From contig NC_011901.1 of assembly GCF_000021985.1 (NCBI RefSeq), positions 2,738,501 through 2,802,500 on the forward strand: a stretch of DNA of 64,000 nucleotides, read 5' to 3'. A model generated the notes under the pieces. It was not told where the DNA came from. It worked only from the letters and a program-made list of their open reading frames with translations, and made no database searches. Shown here in pieces: positions 1 through 9,747 of this stretch (its first letter is position 1; each line of letters starts with the position of its first letter). This DNA is from Thioalkalivibrio sulfidiphilus HL-EbGr7. GTDB taxonomy: Bacteria; Pseudomonadota; Gammaproteobacteria; Ectothiorhodospirales; Ectothiorhodospiraceae. A program made the position numbers and the translations under genes.

Positions 1-9
1 AGGGTCAGG

Positions 10-774
10 TCACGGCACGTAGATCATCTTTCGAGTCATACCCCCATCCACCACGAAGTTCTGCCCGGTGATGAAGCCTGCGTCAGGCGAAAGCAGGAAT
101 GCCACCAATGCGGCGATATCCTGTGGCCGACCTACCCGACCCACGGGATGCTGCTCATGGTCCACTGCCCTATGATCAGCAGGATGTCGGTCGGAGCGCT
201 TGCGCCATTCACTGACATCGATCCAGCCCGGGCTGACGGCATTGACCCGGATCTCCGGCCCCAGGCTCATGGCCAGGGCATGGGTCAGGGCCACCAGCCC
301 GCCCTTGCTCGCCACATAGGCCTCGGTGTCGGGTTCCGACTGCAGGGCGCGGGTGGAGGCGATGTTGACGATGGCGCCCCGGGTCCGGCGCAGATGGGGG
401 GCGGCGTGTTTCACGGTGAGGAAGGCGCCGGTGAGATTGGTCGTGATCACGCGCTGCCAGTCCGCCAGCGACAGCGACTCGACCGGACCCAGGAAGGGAT
501 CGGCGATGCCGGCGTTGTTGACCACCCCGTCGAGACGCCCGAAGGCCTCGACCGTGGCCGCGATGCTGCCGGCCACCGCGGACTCGTCACGCACGTCCGA
601 GTGCAGAAAGCGCAGCGAATCCCCGGCCCCCAGCTCCTCCAGGCATTCCTGTCCCGCCTCGGCGTCGATGTCCGAGATGACCACCGCATAGCCTTCTCCA
701 AGCAGGTGGGCAGCGATCCCCTTGCCGATGCCCTGGGCACCGCCGGTGACATAGACCACGCGTCTGCTGCTCAT
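10..774 (-). CDS. SDR-family NAD(P)-dependent oxidoreductase
   Basis: A 254-residue short-chain dehydrogenase/reductase, the usual length for the classical SDR family. It has the N-terminal Rossmann motif TGGAQGIG (about residues 9-16), the NNAG motif near residue 85, an active-site Ser in NIAS, and the catalytic YxxxK in AYVASKG. The Asp at the end of the second beta strand (VISDID) suggests NAD(H) rather than NADP(H). The C-terminal '[11 protein letters not shown]' is typical of the family. The ATG at 774 is preceded by GGAGAG; the open frame continues upstream but has no SDR sequence there. The substrate cannot be told from sequence. Confidence 0.9.
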   Translation of the reverse strand: MSSRRVVYVTGGAQGIGKGIAAHLLGEGYAVVISDIDAEAGQECLEELGAGDSLRFLHSDVRDESAVAGSIAATVEAFGRLDGVVNNAGIADPFLGPVESLSLADWQRVITTNLTGAFLTVKHAAPHLRRTRGAIVNIASTRALQSEPDTEAYVASKGGLVALTHALAMSLGPEIRVNAVSPGWIDVSEWRKRSDRHPADHRAVDHEQHPVGRVGRPQDIAALVAFLLSPDAGFITGQNFVVDGGMTRKMIYVP

Positions 775-803
775 CAGGCTCTCTCCGGGTTCGGGATTCG
801 GTT

Positions 804-1328
804 TCAGGGCGCGCGCCCGGGTTCGGCCTTCCGGGCCTTGAGTGCTTCCATGTGCTCGATGAGTCCGTCGGTGGTCTCCTTGAGCAATTCCAGTTCCTCG
901 ACGGACAGATCGTCGAGCCTTTCCAGGTTGTACTCGATGGTGTCGATGATCTGCTTCGCGGGGCGTTGCAGCGGGCGCATGAAGTAGGCCGTGACCGTGG
1001 CCACGATGGTGCCGAAGAACAGCACCGAGCCCAGCACGATCCAGAGCGCGCCGATGAATCGCGCCGTGCCCGTCACGGGGGTGTCCGCGATGCCGGCGGT
1101 GGAGAAGGCCGCCACGCCCCAGTAGAGCGCCGCGCCGTAGCCATCGATGGATGATCCGTCCGCAGCGCGCTCGGCCAGGAGCATGCCTGCGGCGAACAGC
1201 AACCACAGCCCCACGAGCAGCAACAACATCCACACGAACGGCGTATGGAACATCACGTCGCGCAGGAAGCGCTGCAGGCGTTTGCGATGTCTGTGTGTCA
1301 CAGGCCTGAATATACGCCCATTTGGCAT
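804..1328 (-). CDS. Two-TM ion-channel-like membrane protein
   Basis: About 174 residues. The arrangement is TM1 ([15 protein letters not shown]), a pore-helix-like stretch ([15 protein letters not shown]), TM2 ([17 protein letters not shown]), then an acidic helical cytoplasmic tail. This is the layout of the Ion_trans_2 potassium-channel fold, but the filter position reads TAGIAD instead of TVGYG, so K+ selectivity is doubtful. The start at 1328 (MPNGRIF) is chosen because the longer frame, to 1469, would run into the promoter region of the divergent gene at 1484. It lies 29 bp downstream of the SDR gene on the same strand. Function as a channel is an inference. Confidence 0.7.
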   Translation of the reverse strand: MPNGRIFRPVTHRHRKRLQRFLRDVMFHTPFVWMLLLLVGLWLLFAAGMLLAERAADGSSIDGYGAALYWGVAAFSTAGIADTPVTGTARFIGALWIVLGSVLFFGTIVATVTAYFMRPLQRPAKQIIDTIEYNLERLDDLSVEELELLKETTDGLIEHMEALKARKAEPGRAP

Positions 1329-1483
1329 GGGCAACAGCGGCCCGCGGCAGTGACCCGCCGCAGCTTCTATACTTTTGAATTGTACCCACACCCCGCCGTC
1401 CGGCCAGCCAGGCACGGTGCCGGGCTTGTTCCCCAGGGATGACCAGAGGAGGACACACGCACCATCCAACCGGAGGAATCATC

Positions 1484-1960
1484 ATGACTGCACACGTCTG
1501 TCGTCAGTGCAGTGCCGATGTCTCGGTACTGCGACTGGATCGCGTCGAGGGCGAGAACAGCGGCATCCACGTCACCATCGAGGGCCTGCCCGTCCTGGAC
1601 TGCAGCAACGGCCACCGGCGCTTTCCCACGCCGGACTTCCCGCTTGAATTCATCCGCCACCTGGTGGAATCCGAGGCCCTGGATGGCGTCACGCCCGCCG
1701 TTCAGAAGGGCCTGTTCCGCAAGCGCCTGCTCTGCCCAGCCTGCGGCAAGGAACTCTCCTCGGTGGCCGAAGACCGGCGCAACGGCCGCGCGCACGTAGC
1801 GGTGCCGGAAGGAGACCCGGTGGCGGTGGAAGTGATCGTGCCCCTGTATCGCTGCCCGGCCTGCGACAAGCAGGCCAGCGAACCGGAGTCGGGGCTTCAG
1901 CGCGATGTCATGCAGGCGGTGGCCAACGCGTTTCGCAGCGCGGAGATCCCGCCGGGCTAA
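1484..1960 (+). CDS. Zinc-ribbon-like hypothetical protein
   Basis: A 158-residue soluble protein with three CxxC pairs: CRQC near the N terminus, CPAC around residue 85 and CPAC around residue 125. This suggests one or two structural zinc sites. A strong GGAGG lies 8 bases before the ATG at 1484, so longer upstream readings are rejected. It is convergent with the protease gene and the two stop codons overlap by 2 bases. No catalytic motif is recognisable; the family is not identified. Confidence 0.75.
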   Translation: MTAHVCRQCSADVSVLRLDRVEGENSGIHVTIEGLPVLDCSNGHRRFPTPDFPLEFIRHLVESEALDGVTPAVQKGLFRKRLLCPACGKELSSVAEDRRNGRAHVAVPEGDPVAVEVIVPLYRCPACDKQASEPESGLQRDVMQAVANAFRSAEIPPG

Positions 1961-2991
1961 TCCGATTCGCCCAGGGTGGTGGTCAGGGAGATCCGCTCGC
2001 CCGCACGCAGGACGCTGATGGTGACGCTGTCGCCAGGATTGAGCCCGCCCAGATGCTGACGGACACGCTGATACCCATCATCGTCCGCAAAGGAGATGCC
2101 CGCGACGCTCAGGATCACGTCGCCGCCGAGGATCAGGGTCTCGCCGGCGATGTCCACCTCCACCGTGCCCGCGCGCAGGCCGATGCGCGCCGCGGGCGAA
2201 CCCGAGGCCATGCCCTGCACCAGCAGGCCCCGCGCCTGCGGGATGTTTAGGAGCCGGGCCAGGTTGCCCTGCACCCAGTAACCGTTCAGGCCGTTCCAGA
2301 AGGCCCGCTGCTCCAGCAGCAGCTCGCGCACCTGGTTGGAGGTCACCGCAAACCCCAGGCCCTGGGAGCCGCCGGAACTGGTGAGGATGCGGCTGACGAT
2401 GCCCACCACTTCACCTGAATGGTTGAACAACGGTCCACCGGAGTTGCCGCGGTTGAGGGAGGCATCGGTCTGCAGCAGCTCGCCCAGGCCGAAGTCGCCG
2501 GTGATGTCGCTGCCCCGATGGCGGGCGCTGATGTGTCCCACGCTCAGGGCATGGGCCAGGCCGTGGGGCGCGCCGATGGCGAACACCGGCTGGCCGATGC
2601 GCACGCCGTCCGAGTCCCCCAGACGTGCCACCGCGGCACTCGCAGGCACCGCCTCCACCTTCAGCAGGGCGATATCCGCCGCGGGCTCCGAACCGATCAC
2701 CCGGGCATCCACCGTGCTGCCATCGGCAAAGCTCACCTGGATCTGGTCCGCGGACTGCACCACGTGGGCGGCGGTCACGATGCGGCCGTCCCCGGACACC
2801 AGCACCCCCGACCCGACGCGCTGGATGGTACGCCACGCCAGCTGGTCGGTGCCCCGCGCCACCTGCTCCTGGGACTGGATCACCACCACGCTGGGATTGA
2901 CCCGCTCGAACAGATCGGCGAGATCCGCTGCCTGCGCCGAGGCGGATGCAAGGATCAGGAGTGAAAGAAGACAGGCAAGAAACCGGGGCAT
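1957..2991 (-). CDS. HtrA/DegS-like trypsin-type serine protease, one PDZ domain
   Basis: 344 residues with a cleavable signal peptide (MPRFLACLLSLLILASASAQA). The S1C protease triad is visible: His in VTAAHVV, Asp in PAADIALLKV, Ser in NRGNSGGPL. A single PDZ domain follows (about residues 235-340, including GLLVQGMASGSPAARIGLRAG). It is shorter than DegP (two PDZ) and closer to DegS/DegQ in size, but the N terminus looks cleaved rather than membrane-anchored. Likely role: periplasmic protein quality control. The start at 2991 is the one that gives the signal peptide; the frame extends to 3081 without meaning. Confidence 0.9.
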   Translation of the reverse strand: MPRFLACLLSLLILASASAQAADLADLFERVNPSVVVIQSQEQVARGTDQLAWRTIQRVGSGVLVSGDGRIVTAAHVVQSADQIQVSFADGSTVDARVIGSEPAADIALLKVEAVPASAAVARLGDSDGVRIGQPVFAIGAPHGLAHALSVGHISARHRGSDITGDFGLGELLQTDASLNRGNSGGPLFNHSGEVVGIVSRILTSSGGSQGLGFAVTSNQVRELLLEQRAFWNGLNGYWVQGNLARLLNIPQARGLLVQGMASGSPAARIGLRAGTVEVDIAGETLILGGDVILSVAGISFADDDGYQRVRQHLGGLNPGDSVTISVLRAGERISLTTTLGESD

Positions 2992-3230
2992 TGAGAAGAC
3001 TCCGCTGATGTTGGGCTTGTAGTCGTCCCTGCCATTTGAAGCGATCGGCGCGACGAGGTCCACCCCGGATCGGCCGGTCAAGGCATGACGGAATCCTTAC
3101 CCTGCCCGGAATGCGGGTCGTAGGCACCCCGGCAGCCGGATTTGCGCTTCCTTGCCTTTAAGCGCTGAGGCACTATGGTGACTGAACAAGGCCCCATATC
3201 CACATGCCCTACCCGCCGGAGCATACCCGG

Positions 3231-3638
3231 ATGACCGAACTCAACATCCGCAGCGGCAGACGTCGTCTCTCGACCCTGGCCAGCATTCCCTGGACACTGG
3301 TGATCATCCTGTACATGGTGGTGGTGCACTACTCCGCCCTCGACATGAGCGGGATCACCGGCTACGTCTTCATCGGCCTCGGCGTGTTCGTGCTGTTCGT
3401 GGAATTCTTCAAGAGCGGGGACATCAACGCCGCGGCGTTCCTGATCGATCTCAGCAGCGCGGTCCTGTCCCTGATCGTCGCCACCGTACTGCTGAGCTAC
3501 CTGTATTTCTCGCTCGATCAGGTCCCGACCTTCTACCACTGGTTCGGTTTCGCCATCATCCTGGGCGACGCCATCCTGAGTCCCTTCAACGCGTTCCGGA
3601 CTGCCCTGCGCAACCTGGGCCTCGGGGTTTCGACCTGA
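3231..3638 (+). CDS. Conserved four-TM inner membrane protein
   Basis: 135 residues from the ATG at 3231, which has GGAG 11 bases upstream; an alternative ATG at 3204 adds nine residues. Four hydrophobic segments are seen: TLVIILYMVVV, YVFIGLGVFVLFVEFF, LIDLSSAVLSLIVATVLL and WFGFAIILGDAIL. A charged N terminus (RSGRRR) points to the cytoplasm. It precedes the DUF190 gene by 18 bp and the two probably share a transcript. Function unknown. Confidence 0.75.
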   Translation: MTELNIRSGRRRLSTLASIPWTLVIILYMVVVHYSALDMSGITGYVFIGLGVFVLFVEFFKSGDINAAAFLIDLSSAVLSLIVATVLLSYLYFSLDQVPTFYHWFGFAIILGDAILSPFNAFRTALRNLGLGVST

Positions 3639-3656
3639 GACGCACGCACCGGGATC

Positions 3657-3962
3657 ATGCCCATGACCGAAGTAACCGTGGTTCGACTCTATCTCAGCGA
3701 AGGCGAGGCGCAGCTGGACAGCCTGATGCGGCGGCTGCGCGACTGGGAGAAACTGCGGGGTCTGACCGTGTTCCGGGGGATCTCCGGTTTCGGCGATGAC
3801 GGCGTGATCCGTCGCGAAGGCCCTGTTCGCCTGGAACCGGACCTGCCGGTGGTGGTGGAGTTCTTCGACACCCCGGAGAAGATCGAGGCCGTGCTCCGGC
3901 ACCTGCAGACCGAGATCAAGCCCGGTCATCTCCTCAGCTGGACGGCGCGGATCAATCAGTAA
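3657..3962 (+). CDS. DUF190-family PII-like protein
   Basis: 101 residues matching the DUF190 pattern: an N-terminal beta strand (VTVVRLYLSEGE), the 'GLTVFRGISGFG' segment and the 'DLPVVVEFFDTPEKIEAVL' segment. DUF190 proteins have a PII-like ferredoxin fold and often lie beside fluoride channels or small membrane proteins. Here the partner is the four-TM protein 18 bp upstream, which is not recognisable as CrcB. A second ATG lies two codons further in (3663). The ligand is unknown. Confidence 0.88.
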   Translation: MPMTEVTVVRLYLSEGEAQLDSLMRRLRDWEKLRGLTVFRGISGFGDDGVIRREGPVRLEPDLPVVVEFFDTPEKIEAVLRHLQTEIKPGHLLSWTARINQ

Positions 3963-4014
3963 CAGCGCCGCTGCAACCTCATGATCCGCCCCCTTCTGCC
4001 ATGGATCGACCGGG

Positions 4015-4863
4015 TCAGCGGAACTCGGTCACCCGCAGCCTGTAGCGGTGAAAACCCTCTGCGACGCTGCCGACGAACACCTCGTAGCGTCCGGCAGGCC
4101 AGCGCCCCTGGACCACCGGGTTCAGGCCGTCAGTGTCGTCATTGCATCGCAGCCCGTCCGGCCCCCGGATGACCAGGCTGGTGTCCGCGTCGCTCAGCAC
4201 GTGGAGTTTCAGATAAGCGAACTCGTTGCTGAGGGTCACCACATGATCCGGCGTCCCGTCGATCTTGCCCACGCACGGCCCGTGATAGCTGCTGCCCATG
4301 GAGGCGGCATCGGTGCCGCCGCCCGAGGTGCCGGTCAGGATCCGGGGATCGGGCTCAAATCCCGGGGCAAGCACCACGCTCTCGTAATCGCCGCTTGCCG
4401 ACCCCGGCAAACTGGCCCCGGGAGGCAACTCGCTGATCGAGATGGTGTACGAGTGGGCGCCGGTGTCCACGCTGCCCACGTAGATCTGATAGGTACCGGC
4501 AGGCCAGTAACCTTCGATCACGGGGTTGAGCCCATCGCCATCATCATTGCAGCGATAGCCGGCAGGTCCCCGGATGACCAGGCTGGTGTCCTTGGCCGAG
4601 TTCACCTGAACGCGCAGCTGCGAAAAATCGGCCCTGAGGACCAGGGTGTGATCGGGGGTCGTGTCGATCTTCCCCGTGCACGGCCCGCTGGATGTGCTGC
4701 CATGCCCGGCCGCATCCACGCTGCCGCCGGAGATCCCCGTACCGGTCGCCGGATCGGGCGTAAAGCCCGGTGACAGATCAAAGTCCTCGAATTGAGCTGA
4801 TGCCGTCGCGGCCCACAGAACAGCCACCAGGATGACTGCGATACGCCTGATCATGAACATCAT
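4015..4863 (-). CDS. Secreted protein with a tandemly duplicated beta-rich domain
   Basis: 282 residues with a signal peptide (IRRIAVILVAVLWAATASA) and two copies of one roughly 125-residue domain, residues 24-145 and 165-282. Each copy contains 'LxPGFxPDP', 'GPCxGKIDxTPDH', 'DTSLVIRGPxGxRCNDDxDGLNPV' and 'WPAGxYxxxVGSV'. Each has two Cys, so one disulfide per domain is likely. The last motifs resemble the ends of pre-peptidase C-terminal (PPC-like) beta-sandwich domains, but no catalytic domain is attached. AGGGAG sits 5 bases before the ATG at 4863. Role unknown; exported and probably periplasmic or extracellular. Confidence 0.75.
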   Translation of the reverse strand: MMFMIRRIAVILVAVLWAATASAQFEDFDLSPGFTPDPATGTGISGGSVDAAGHGSTSSGPCTGKIDTTPDHTLVLRADFSQLRVQVNSAKDTSLVIRGPAGYRCNDDGDGLNPVIEGYWPAGTYQIYVGSVDTGAHSYTISISELPPGASLPGSASGDYESVVLAPGFEPDPRILTGTSGGGTDAASMGSSYHGPCVGKIDGTPDHVVTLSNEFAYLKLHVLSDADTSLVIRGPDGLRCNDDTDGLNPVVQGRWPAGRYEVFVGSVAEGFHRYRLRVTEFR

Positions 4864-5131
4864 TGCACTCCCTGATTATCGTTGTGGTGGTATGCAGGCC
4901 TGCCTCCGTGTTGCCGCGTCGGTCCCCAAACCGACGAGCCCCGGCACCCGGTCATGCGGGATAATCCGCACAATCTGTAAGCCTTGCGGATAGGGTCCTC
5001 CTGAGCAGGTCAGCCCGTCAAGACAGACGTCTGACCTTCCGTCTGCCGTTCTGCACCGGCTGCCGATGGCATCTGCCGGGCCACCCCGACAGGCAAACAC
5101 GCGTGCGCCATGGGCCCACTCACGGCCTCCC

Positions 5132-5548
5132 CTACCTGGCGAAGATCTGACCGAAGTCGGCGAAGGCCTTGAACTCCAGGGCGTTGCCGCTGGGGTCGAG
5201 CACGAACATCGTCGCCTGCTCGCCGGGCTCGCCTTTAAAACGCACGTAGGGCTCGATGACGAACGTCACCTGCGCCTCACGCAGCCGCTCGACCAGTGCA
5301 TGCCACTGGTCCATGGTCAGGATCACCCCGAAGTGAGGCACCGGTACCTGGTGAGCATCCACCTCGTTCTCCACGGCAGGACGGGACAGGCCCTCGGCCA
5401 GGTGCGCCACGATCTGGTGGCCGTAGAGATCGAAGTCCACCCAGGTCTCTGCGCTGCGCCCCTCGGGGCAGCCCAGGATGCCACCGTAGAAGGCGCGGGC
5501 GGCGGCGAGGTCGTGGACCGGGAAGGCGAGATGGAAGGGGTTGTTCAT
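5132..5548 (-). CDS. VOC-family (glyoxalase/dioxygenase-like) protein
   Basis: 138 residues with two beta-alpha-beta-beta-beta halves typical of the vicinal oxygen chelate superfamily. The first half starts '[22 protein letters not shown]', the second includes 'PHFGVIL' and ends '[15 protein letters not shown]'. The His in PVHD, the His in PHFG and the Glu in NALEFK are at the usual metal-ligand positions. The start at 5548 gives the standard N terminus. Substrate unknown. Confidence 0.85.
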   Translation of the reverse strand: MNNPFHLAFPVHDLAAARAFYGGILGCPEGRSAETWVDFDLYGHQIVAHLAEGLSRPAVENEVDAHQVPVPHFGVILTMDQWHALVERLREAQVTFVIEPYVRFKGEPGEQATMFVLDPSGNALEFKAFADFGQIFAR

Positions 5549-5580
5549 ACGCGGGCTCACTCGGACCATGGGCTGTGCGA

Positions 5581-6972
5581 TCAGCTGGCGTCCTCGCCGC
5601 TGATCAGGTGCGTCGGCAGGTCGGACGCCGCATGCCGGCTGTCGCCCCGCAGCAGATCACGGGCGAAGCGTTCCTCGTCCACCTTCGCGCCCAGGAACTG
5701 CGCCACGGCGCGCATGTCCACCTCGGCGTTCTCCAGGCAGCAGGTGGCGCCCGGTGAGGGCGTCATGTTGAAGATCGCGCCGAGCCCGGTGTCGATCTTC
5801 GCCTCGCCCATCATCAGGCGCCGGTTCTCCTTGTCGATCAGCTGCGGGCGGATGCCGCCCACGTGGCGGGCGAACTTCAGATCCCGGAACTTGATGTCCG
5901 GGACGATCTTGCGCACGTCGCGCAGGAACAGGTCGCGGCGCAGCACCGGCACCTCGAACAGGAAGTTCTTGAGCATGTAGTTGCGGATGTCCGGCACCTT
6001 GAGCAGGTCGTAGAGCACGTCCCAGACCTTGCGATCGAAGTTGAACACCCGCATGAAGTCCTTCACCGTCTCCCAGTTGTAGCGCTCCAGCACCGGCAGC
6101 ACCAGGGCGGTGGGCCCCCAGCGGGTCTTGCCCGGCACCATCACGTCCGGATCGCCGTGGATGGCGGCGAACGGCAGCTTGTCGTTCTGCACCGTGTAGA
6201 CCTTGCCGCGCAGCACCTGGGGGGTGAAGTAGTAACTGCCCGCCACCGGCAGCACCGAGAAGTGGTGGCCGTAGCCGAGGTCGTGGGCGAGCTTGAGGCT
6301 GTGCCCGCCGGCGCAGACCACGATGCTGCGCGCCTGGAAGCTGGTGTCGCCGGTCTCCACCACGAACACCTCGCCCTTGCGGCGGATGTGCAGCACCCGC
6401 TGGTTGTACTCCACCGACACCTGCTTGTCCCCGACCCGCTGGGCCTGGCGCACGAAGGAGCGGGCCAGGGCCTCGAAGTTGACCGCGGTGTATTCGTTCT
6501 CGGAACCCAGCGCGACGATCTCGTCGGCGCGCGGGCTGCCCTTGCTGTAGGCCACTGCCGGTTCCATGCGGGCGATGTCCTTCGCCTCCAGCAGGCGCAG
6601 CTTCGGGTAGTGGGGTGAAAGGGTCTCGAATCGCTTGCGCAGCTGCTGGCACTCCCGTTCGCCGACCCCCAGCACCATCTTGGGATAGCGGAAGATCAGG
6701 TGGTCGATATCCGGCTGGGCGACGGCGTAGTTCTCCACCATGCGCGCCGCGCGCTGCACCTTGAGGGCCTTCTCCAGGCTGTAGTTGGTCTCGATGTCGC
6801 CGCAGTGCAGGGTCTGGCTGTTGTTGCTGTGCAGGGAATTGACCCGCGCCGGCGCGGCATACTTCTCCAGCATGCCGATGTGCTTGATATCGGTGTAGCG
6901 GCTCGCGACGTACAGCAGCGCCGAGCCGGTGACACCGCCGCCGACGATCAACAGATCGAAAACCTGGGCCAT
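5581..6972 (-). CDS. mqo: Malate:quinone oxidoreductase-like FAD enzyme
   Basis: 463 residues of the Mqo/FAD-dependent oxidoreductase family: N-terminal dinucleotide motif [13 protein letters not shown], then '[25 protein letters not shown]', and '[26 protein letters not shown]' near the C terminus. Such enzymes are peripheral membrane flavoproteins that oxidise malate and reduce quinone, bypassing soluble malate dehydrogenase. It is slightly shorter than E. coli Mqo (about 550). GAGG precedes the ATG at 6972. A related dehydrogenase specificity (for example 2-hydroxyglutarate) cannot be ruled out. Confidence 0.8.
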   Translation of the reverse strand: MAQVFDLLIVGGGVTGSALLYVASRYTDIKHIGMLEKYAAPARVNSLHSNNSQTLHCGDIETNYSLEKALKVQRAARMVENYAVAQPDIDHLIFRYPKMVLGVGERECQQLRKRFETLSPHYPKLRLLEAKDIARMEPAVAYSKGSPRADEIVALGSENEYTAVNFEALARSFVRQAQRVGDKQVSVEYNQRVLHIRRKGEVFVVETGDTSFQARSIVVCAGGHSLKLAHDLGYGHHFSVLPVAGSYYFTPQVLRGKVYTVQNDKLPFAAIHGDPDVMVPGKTRWGPTALVLPVLERYNWETVKDFMRVFNFDRKVWDVLYDLLKVPDIRNYMLKNFLFEVPVLRRDLFLRDVRKIVPDIKFRDLKFARHVGGIRPQLIDKENRRLMMGEAKIDTGLGAIFNMTPSPGATCCLENAEVDMRAVAQFLGAKVDEERFARDLLRGDSRHAASDLPTHLISGEDAS

Positions 6973-7119
6973 TGCAAAACCTCAAGATACCGGGTGGATT
7001 CGCAACCCGTTGTTTCGTTTAAACATAATCGGTCAATCATAACTCATGGGCCGGCATCCGTGCTGGTCGAACAAAGATTCTACCCATGGTGTCTAGGACA
7101 GGGCGGGACCCCTGGCGGG

Positions 7120-7329
7120 CTACACATCCAGCAGCCACTCGATCAACTGCTTGATGCCGAACCCCAGCATGCCGAAGGCCAGGACGAAGAACAGCACGAA
7201 GGTACCCAGCCGGCCGGCCTTCGACTTGCGCGCCAGGTCCCAGATGATGAACAGCATGAAGCCGATGAACAGGCCCAGGCCCCAGGTCATGCCGAACCGC
7301 GCGATCTGCTCTTCTGTGAAGCCGAACAT
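7120..7329 (-). CDS. DUF2788 small membrane protein
   Basis: 69 residues with two TM segments (GLGLFIGFMLFIIWDLA and GTFVLFFVLAFGMLGFGIKQLI) separated by a short basic loop (RKSKAGR). Sequence pattern and length match DUF2788, a small inner-membrane family of gammaproteobacteria with no known function. It is divergent from the next gene. Confidence 0.8.
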   Translation of the reverse strand: MFGFTEEQIARFGMTWGLGLFIGFMLFIIWDLARKSKAGRLGTFVLFFVLAFGMLGFGIKQLIEWLLDV

Positions 7330-7526
7330 GGGGTTACCTGTCTGTGAATGTGTCAGCCTGGCCGCCTCGTGCCCGGCGGGAGCCTGACATCCTTTGCCAC
7401 CCCCTGCGCTGATTCTGGAGCAGTGAGCACGGAACCAACACCCGAAATCCCTTTCTAATCCTACGCCAATCCCGTATCGCGGGGTGCGCCGGTTCGGCCC
7501 GTGGCCGTGTAGCGGAGAATGCTTCG

Positions 7527-8048
7527 ATGCGCTTGCTGTTGGGTATTGCGGCCGGTCTGGCCGCCGTGACAGGCATCAGCCTGTTGTTCCTTGTTCCCCT
7601 GTTCCTGATCCTGGGTCCCGAACACGCCCTGGTGGCTGGCACCCTGCAGTTCAACACTGCCTGGATCGGGGTCGCCCTGATCGTGAGCCTCACCGCCGCC
7701 AGCATCGGCGGCTGGATCGCGCACCGGGTGTCCGACTCCATCGGCGCCGTATTCGGCGTGATCGCCCTGGTGCTGGGCTTCGGCCTGATCGATGCCGGCT
7801 ATCACCAGTGGCTGGCGCCCGCCACTCTGGCCCTGCCCGGCCAGCTCCCCTGGTATGAGCTGCTGCTCGGCCTGCGCGAACCGCTCTGGTACGACATCAC
7901 CCTCCCCTTGCTCATGGCCGCCTTCATCTGGGTGGCCGGTTCCAGCCGTCAGTTCGAACAGCACCCAGACGCCGGGCGCGGCTGGCTCCTGGGCGGTGCC
8001 GGCTCGGTGAGGCAAAAGGGTGGTCAGCGCGCTGATCCAGAGTCATGA
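7527..8048 (+). CDS. Hypothetical four-TM membrane protein
   Basis: 173 residues with hydrophobic segments at about 3-30, 42-62, 70-92 and 118-140, plus a short charged tail. The region after about residue 150 (RGWLLGGAGSVRQKGGQRADPES) reads like run-on into repeat DNA, so the original C terminus may have been altered by the REP-like sequence just downstream. No family recognised. Confidence 0.6.
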   Translation: MRLLLGIAAGLAAVTGISLLFLVPLFLILGPEHALVAGTLQFNTAWIGVALIVSLTAASIGGWIAHRVSDSIGAVFGVIALVLGFGLIDAGYHQWLAPATLALPGQLPWYELLLGLREPLWYDITLPLLMAAFIWVAGSSRQFEQHPDAGRGWLLGGAGSVRQKGGQRADPES

Positions 8049-8082
8049 GGCAAGCAAGATGAGGCAAGGGGTAAGATGAGGC

Positions 8083-8125
8083 AAGGGGTCGGTGACAAAT
8101 GATTCTCATTTGTCACCGACCCCTT
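8083..8125. repeat. REP-like palindrome (copy 1)
   Basis: A perfect 20-bp inverted repeat, AAGGGGTCGGTGACAAATGA and its complement, around a TTC loop. It is preceded by two 'gatgaggcaagggg' words. A diverged copy occurs at 9748-9790. The unit resembles REP sequences mobilised by REP-associated tyrosine transposases; no such transposase is in the window. Confidence 0.8.
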
Positions 8126-8362
8126 TTCACTCTCTCAGAGCGCGGGGAGCACCGAAAGATCGTCGGCGCAGATCACTATACCATCGTCACTCATGAACGA
8201 TTCGCGCAGGAAGTGGCGGCGGTCGTCCTGGAGGTGGTATGGGCTGCCAGCAGCCAGTGATCTTGAGAGTGGAATGAGCACGTAATCGTTTTTATCGAAC
8301 ACGAATTAGTCCATCAGCCTATAGACATCCCAAATATAATTGATGACCGTCCATGACCTCTT
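8126..8362. other. Gene-free spacer
   Basis: About 240 bases between the REP-like palindrome and the methyltransferase stop codon. It is AT-richer than the flanks. It contains fragments that look like degraded coding DNA, but no open frame with start and ribosome binding site was found. Confidence 0.5.
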
Positions 8363-9151
8363 CTAACTGCTTCGCGAGGAGATGTTGCGCTGAAAGTATG
8401 CTCCTGCATCGGCACGCGCCTCGATTAGAGTGCAACCACTCTCGGAGAGAAAAGGTTTCTCAGAAACCGTCGACACCACAATCGACCGGAAGCCACACAT
8501 GGTCAACTCCTCCACGACTCGCTCAACGCTGTACATCCTCAGGATCAATTCCTCATGCTCCGTATCAATAACATGGCCTCCTCGACGCTTCTCATACAGC
8601 CCGGTGAAACGGACCGAATCCGCCCAACTCGATTTTGAAACGGTGCAAGAGTAGGTGATCGAAGCACCATCAGCGCAGACTACTGTGCGTGATTCGAGTC
8701 GCACTTTCTCGCTGGACACCTGCTCGCAGGCCGGAACCTCTAGCAGAAACTCTGCATTGGGCTGCATGTGTGAACGAATACGTGTAAGCCCAGTGCGGAG
8801 TTCTTCGTCCTCGGCAAGGAGCCCAATAGATCCAGAGGGGATGAAGACCATGGAGTACCATTCAGGCAGCTGCAGTGACGCCACCTCCTGCTGATAAACG
8901 CAAACATGAACCCCTAGCCTTCGTGCGCTGGCCCGGCAGGACTCCAGCATCGCAGACGATGCGTCGACGCCGTCAACCTGGAATCCAGCCTGGATCATTG
9001 GCAAGAGGAAGCGACCTGAACCACACATTGGCTCAAGCACTCTACCACCGGAAGCGCGAGCTTTGCCAAGATAGAAGGCGAGTGACTCCGGCGGGGCGGA
9101 CGGCTTGTCCGCATTGTAGAATTCTGTACAGAGATTTCCGTACGTTGCCAT
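8363..9151 (-). CDS. Class I SAM-dependent methyltransferase
   Basis: 262 residues. Motif I is VLEPMCGSGRFL (about residues 37-48), followed by the acidic end of beta 2 (VDGVDASSAML), and a motif IV region 'YSMVFIPSGSIGLL'. This is the Rossmann-like class I fold; the 'EPMCGSGRF' form is common in small-molecule methyltransferases. Base composition is visibly AT-richer than the neighbours, suggesting recent acquisition together with the GNAT gene. Substrate unknown. Confidence 0.82.
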   Translation of the reverse strand: MATYGNLCTEFYNADKPSAPPESLAFYLGKARASGGRVLEPMCGSGRFLLPMIQAGFQVDGVDASSAMLESCRASARRLGVHVCVYQQEVASLQLPEWYSMVFIPSGSIGLLAEDEELRTGLTRIRSHMQPNAEFLLEVPACEQVSSEKVRLESRTVVCADGASITYSCTVSKSSWADSVRFTGLYEKRRGGHVIDTEHEELILRMYSVERVVEELTMCGFRSIVVSTVSEKPFLSESGCTLIEARADAGAYFQRNISSRSS

Positions 9152-9241
9152 GTCTGACCCTGGTGCCTGGTGATACCTGCAGTGATAGCTCTGAAGTTGG
9201 GCGAGATAGCGACCTGTGTTGCAGGCTTTTACGAGTGCAAT

Positions 9242-9670
9242 TTAGTATGAGCGATATTCCATAATGAGCTCGGGGTGGCCAGTATAGCTATCCATTTGCT
9301 CGCCTCTTGAATGAAATCCGTGCCTCTCATAAAACTTGATGCTTCGATCGTTTGCACGATAAACAGTTAGCGTCAAGCTCTCTCTTCGACTCTTCGCATC
9401 GTTAAGCAAACAAGCACCGATACCCCTGCCCTGATAATCCGGGGAAACGAAGATTGCAGCCAGAGCATTCCCGAATAGGCAATAGAATCCAGCCACTTGG
9501 CCATTGACCTCGAATACAAAGGTTTCTGATGTGGGGATGTACACACTCCGCATGTCGCTAAGCTTGGACTCCCAATAAGCAGGCTCGACAAAGTCATGTG
9601 CTTTAATTGATGCTGACAACCAGATATCCATGACCTGATCGATATCCGCTTCTCTATAGTCACGAATCAT
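9242..9670 (-). CDS. GNAT-family N-acetyltransferase
   Basis: 142 residues with the acetyl-CoA binding motif A 'LAAIFVSPDYQGRGIGACLL' (Q/RxxGxG/A form QGRGIG) and a C-terminal 'VYRANDRSIKFYERHGF' segment. This arrangement is like the YjaB/PanM-type small GNATs. It shares the low GC of the neighbouring methyltransferase. Substrate unknown. Confidence 0.87.
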   Translation of the reverse strand: MIRDYREADIDQVMDIWLSASIKAHDFVEPAYWESKLSDMRSVYIPTSETFVFEVNGQVAGFYCLFGNALAAIFVSPDYQGRGIGACLLNDAKSRRESLTLTVYRANDRSIKFYERHGFHSRGEQMDSYTGHPELIMEYRSY

Positions 9671-9747
9671 GAGGGTGTTCCTGGCAACTCCAAAAGCCTG
9701 GCATCTGCAGGAAGTGTCATCGCCTTTGCGAGCAGTAAGAGAGCAGC

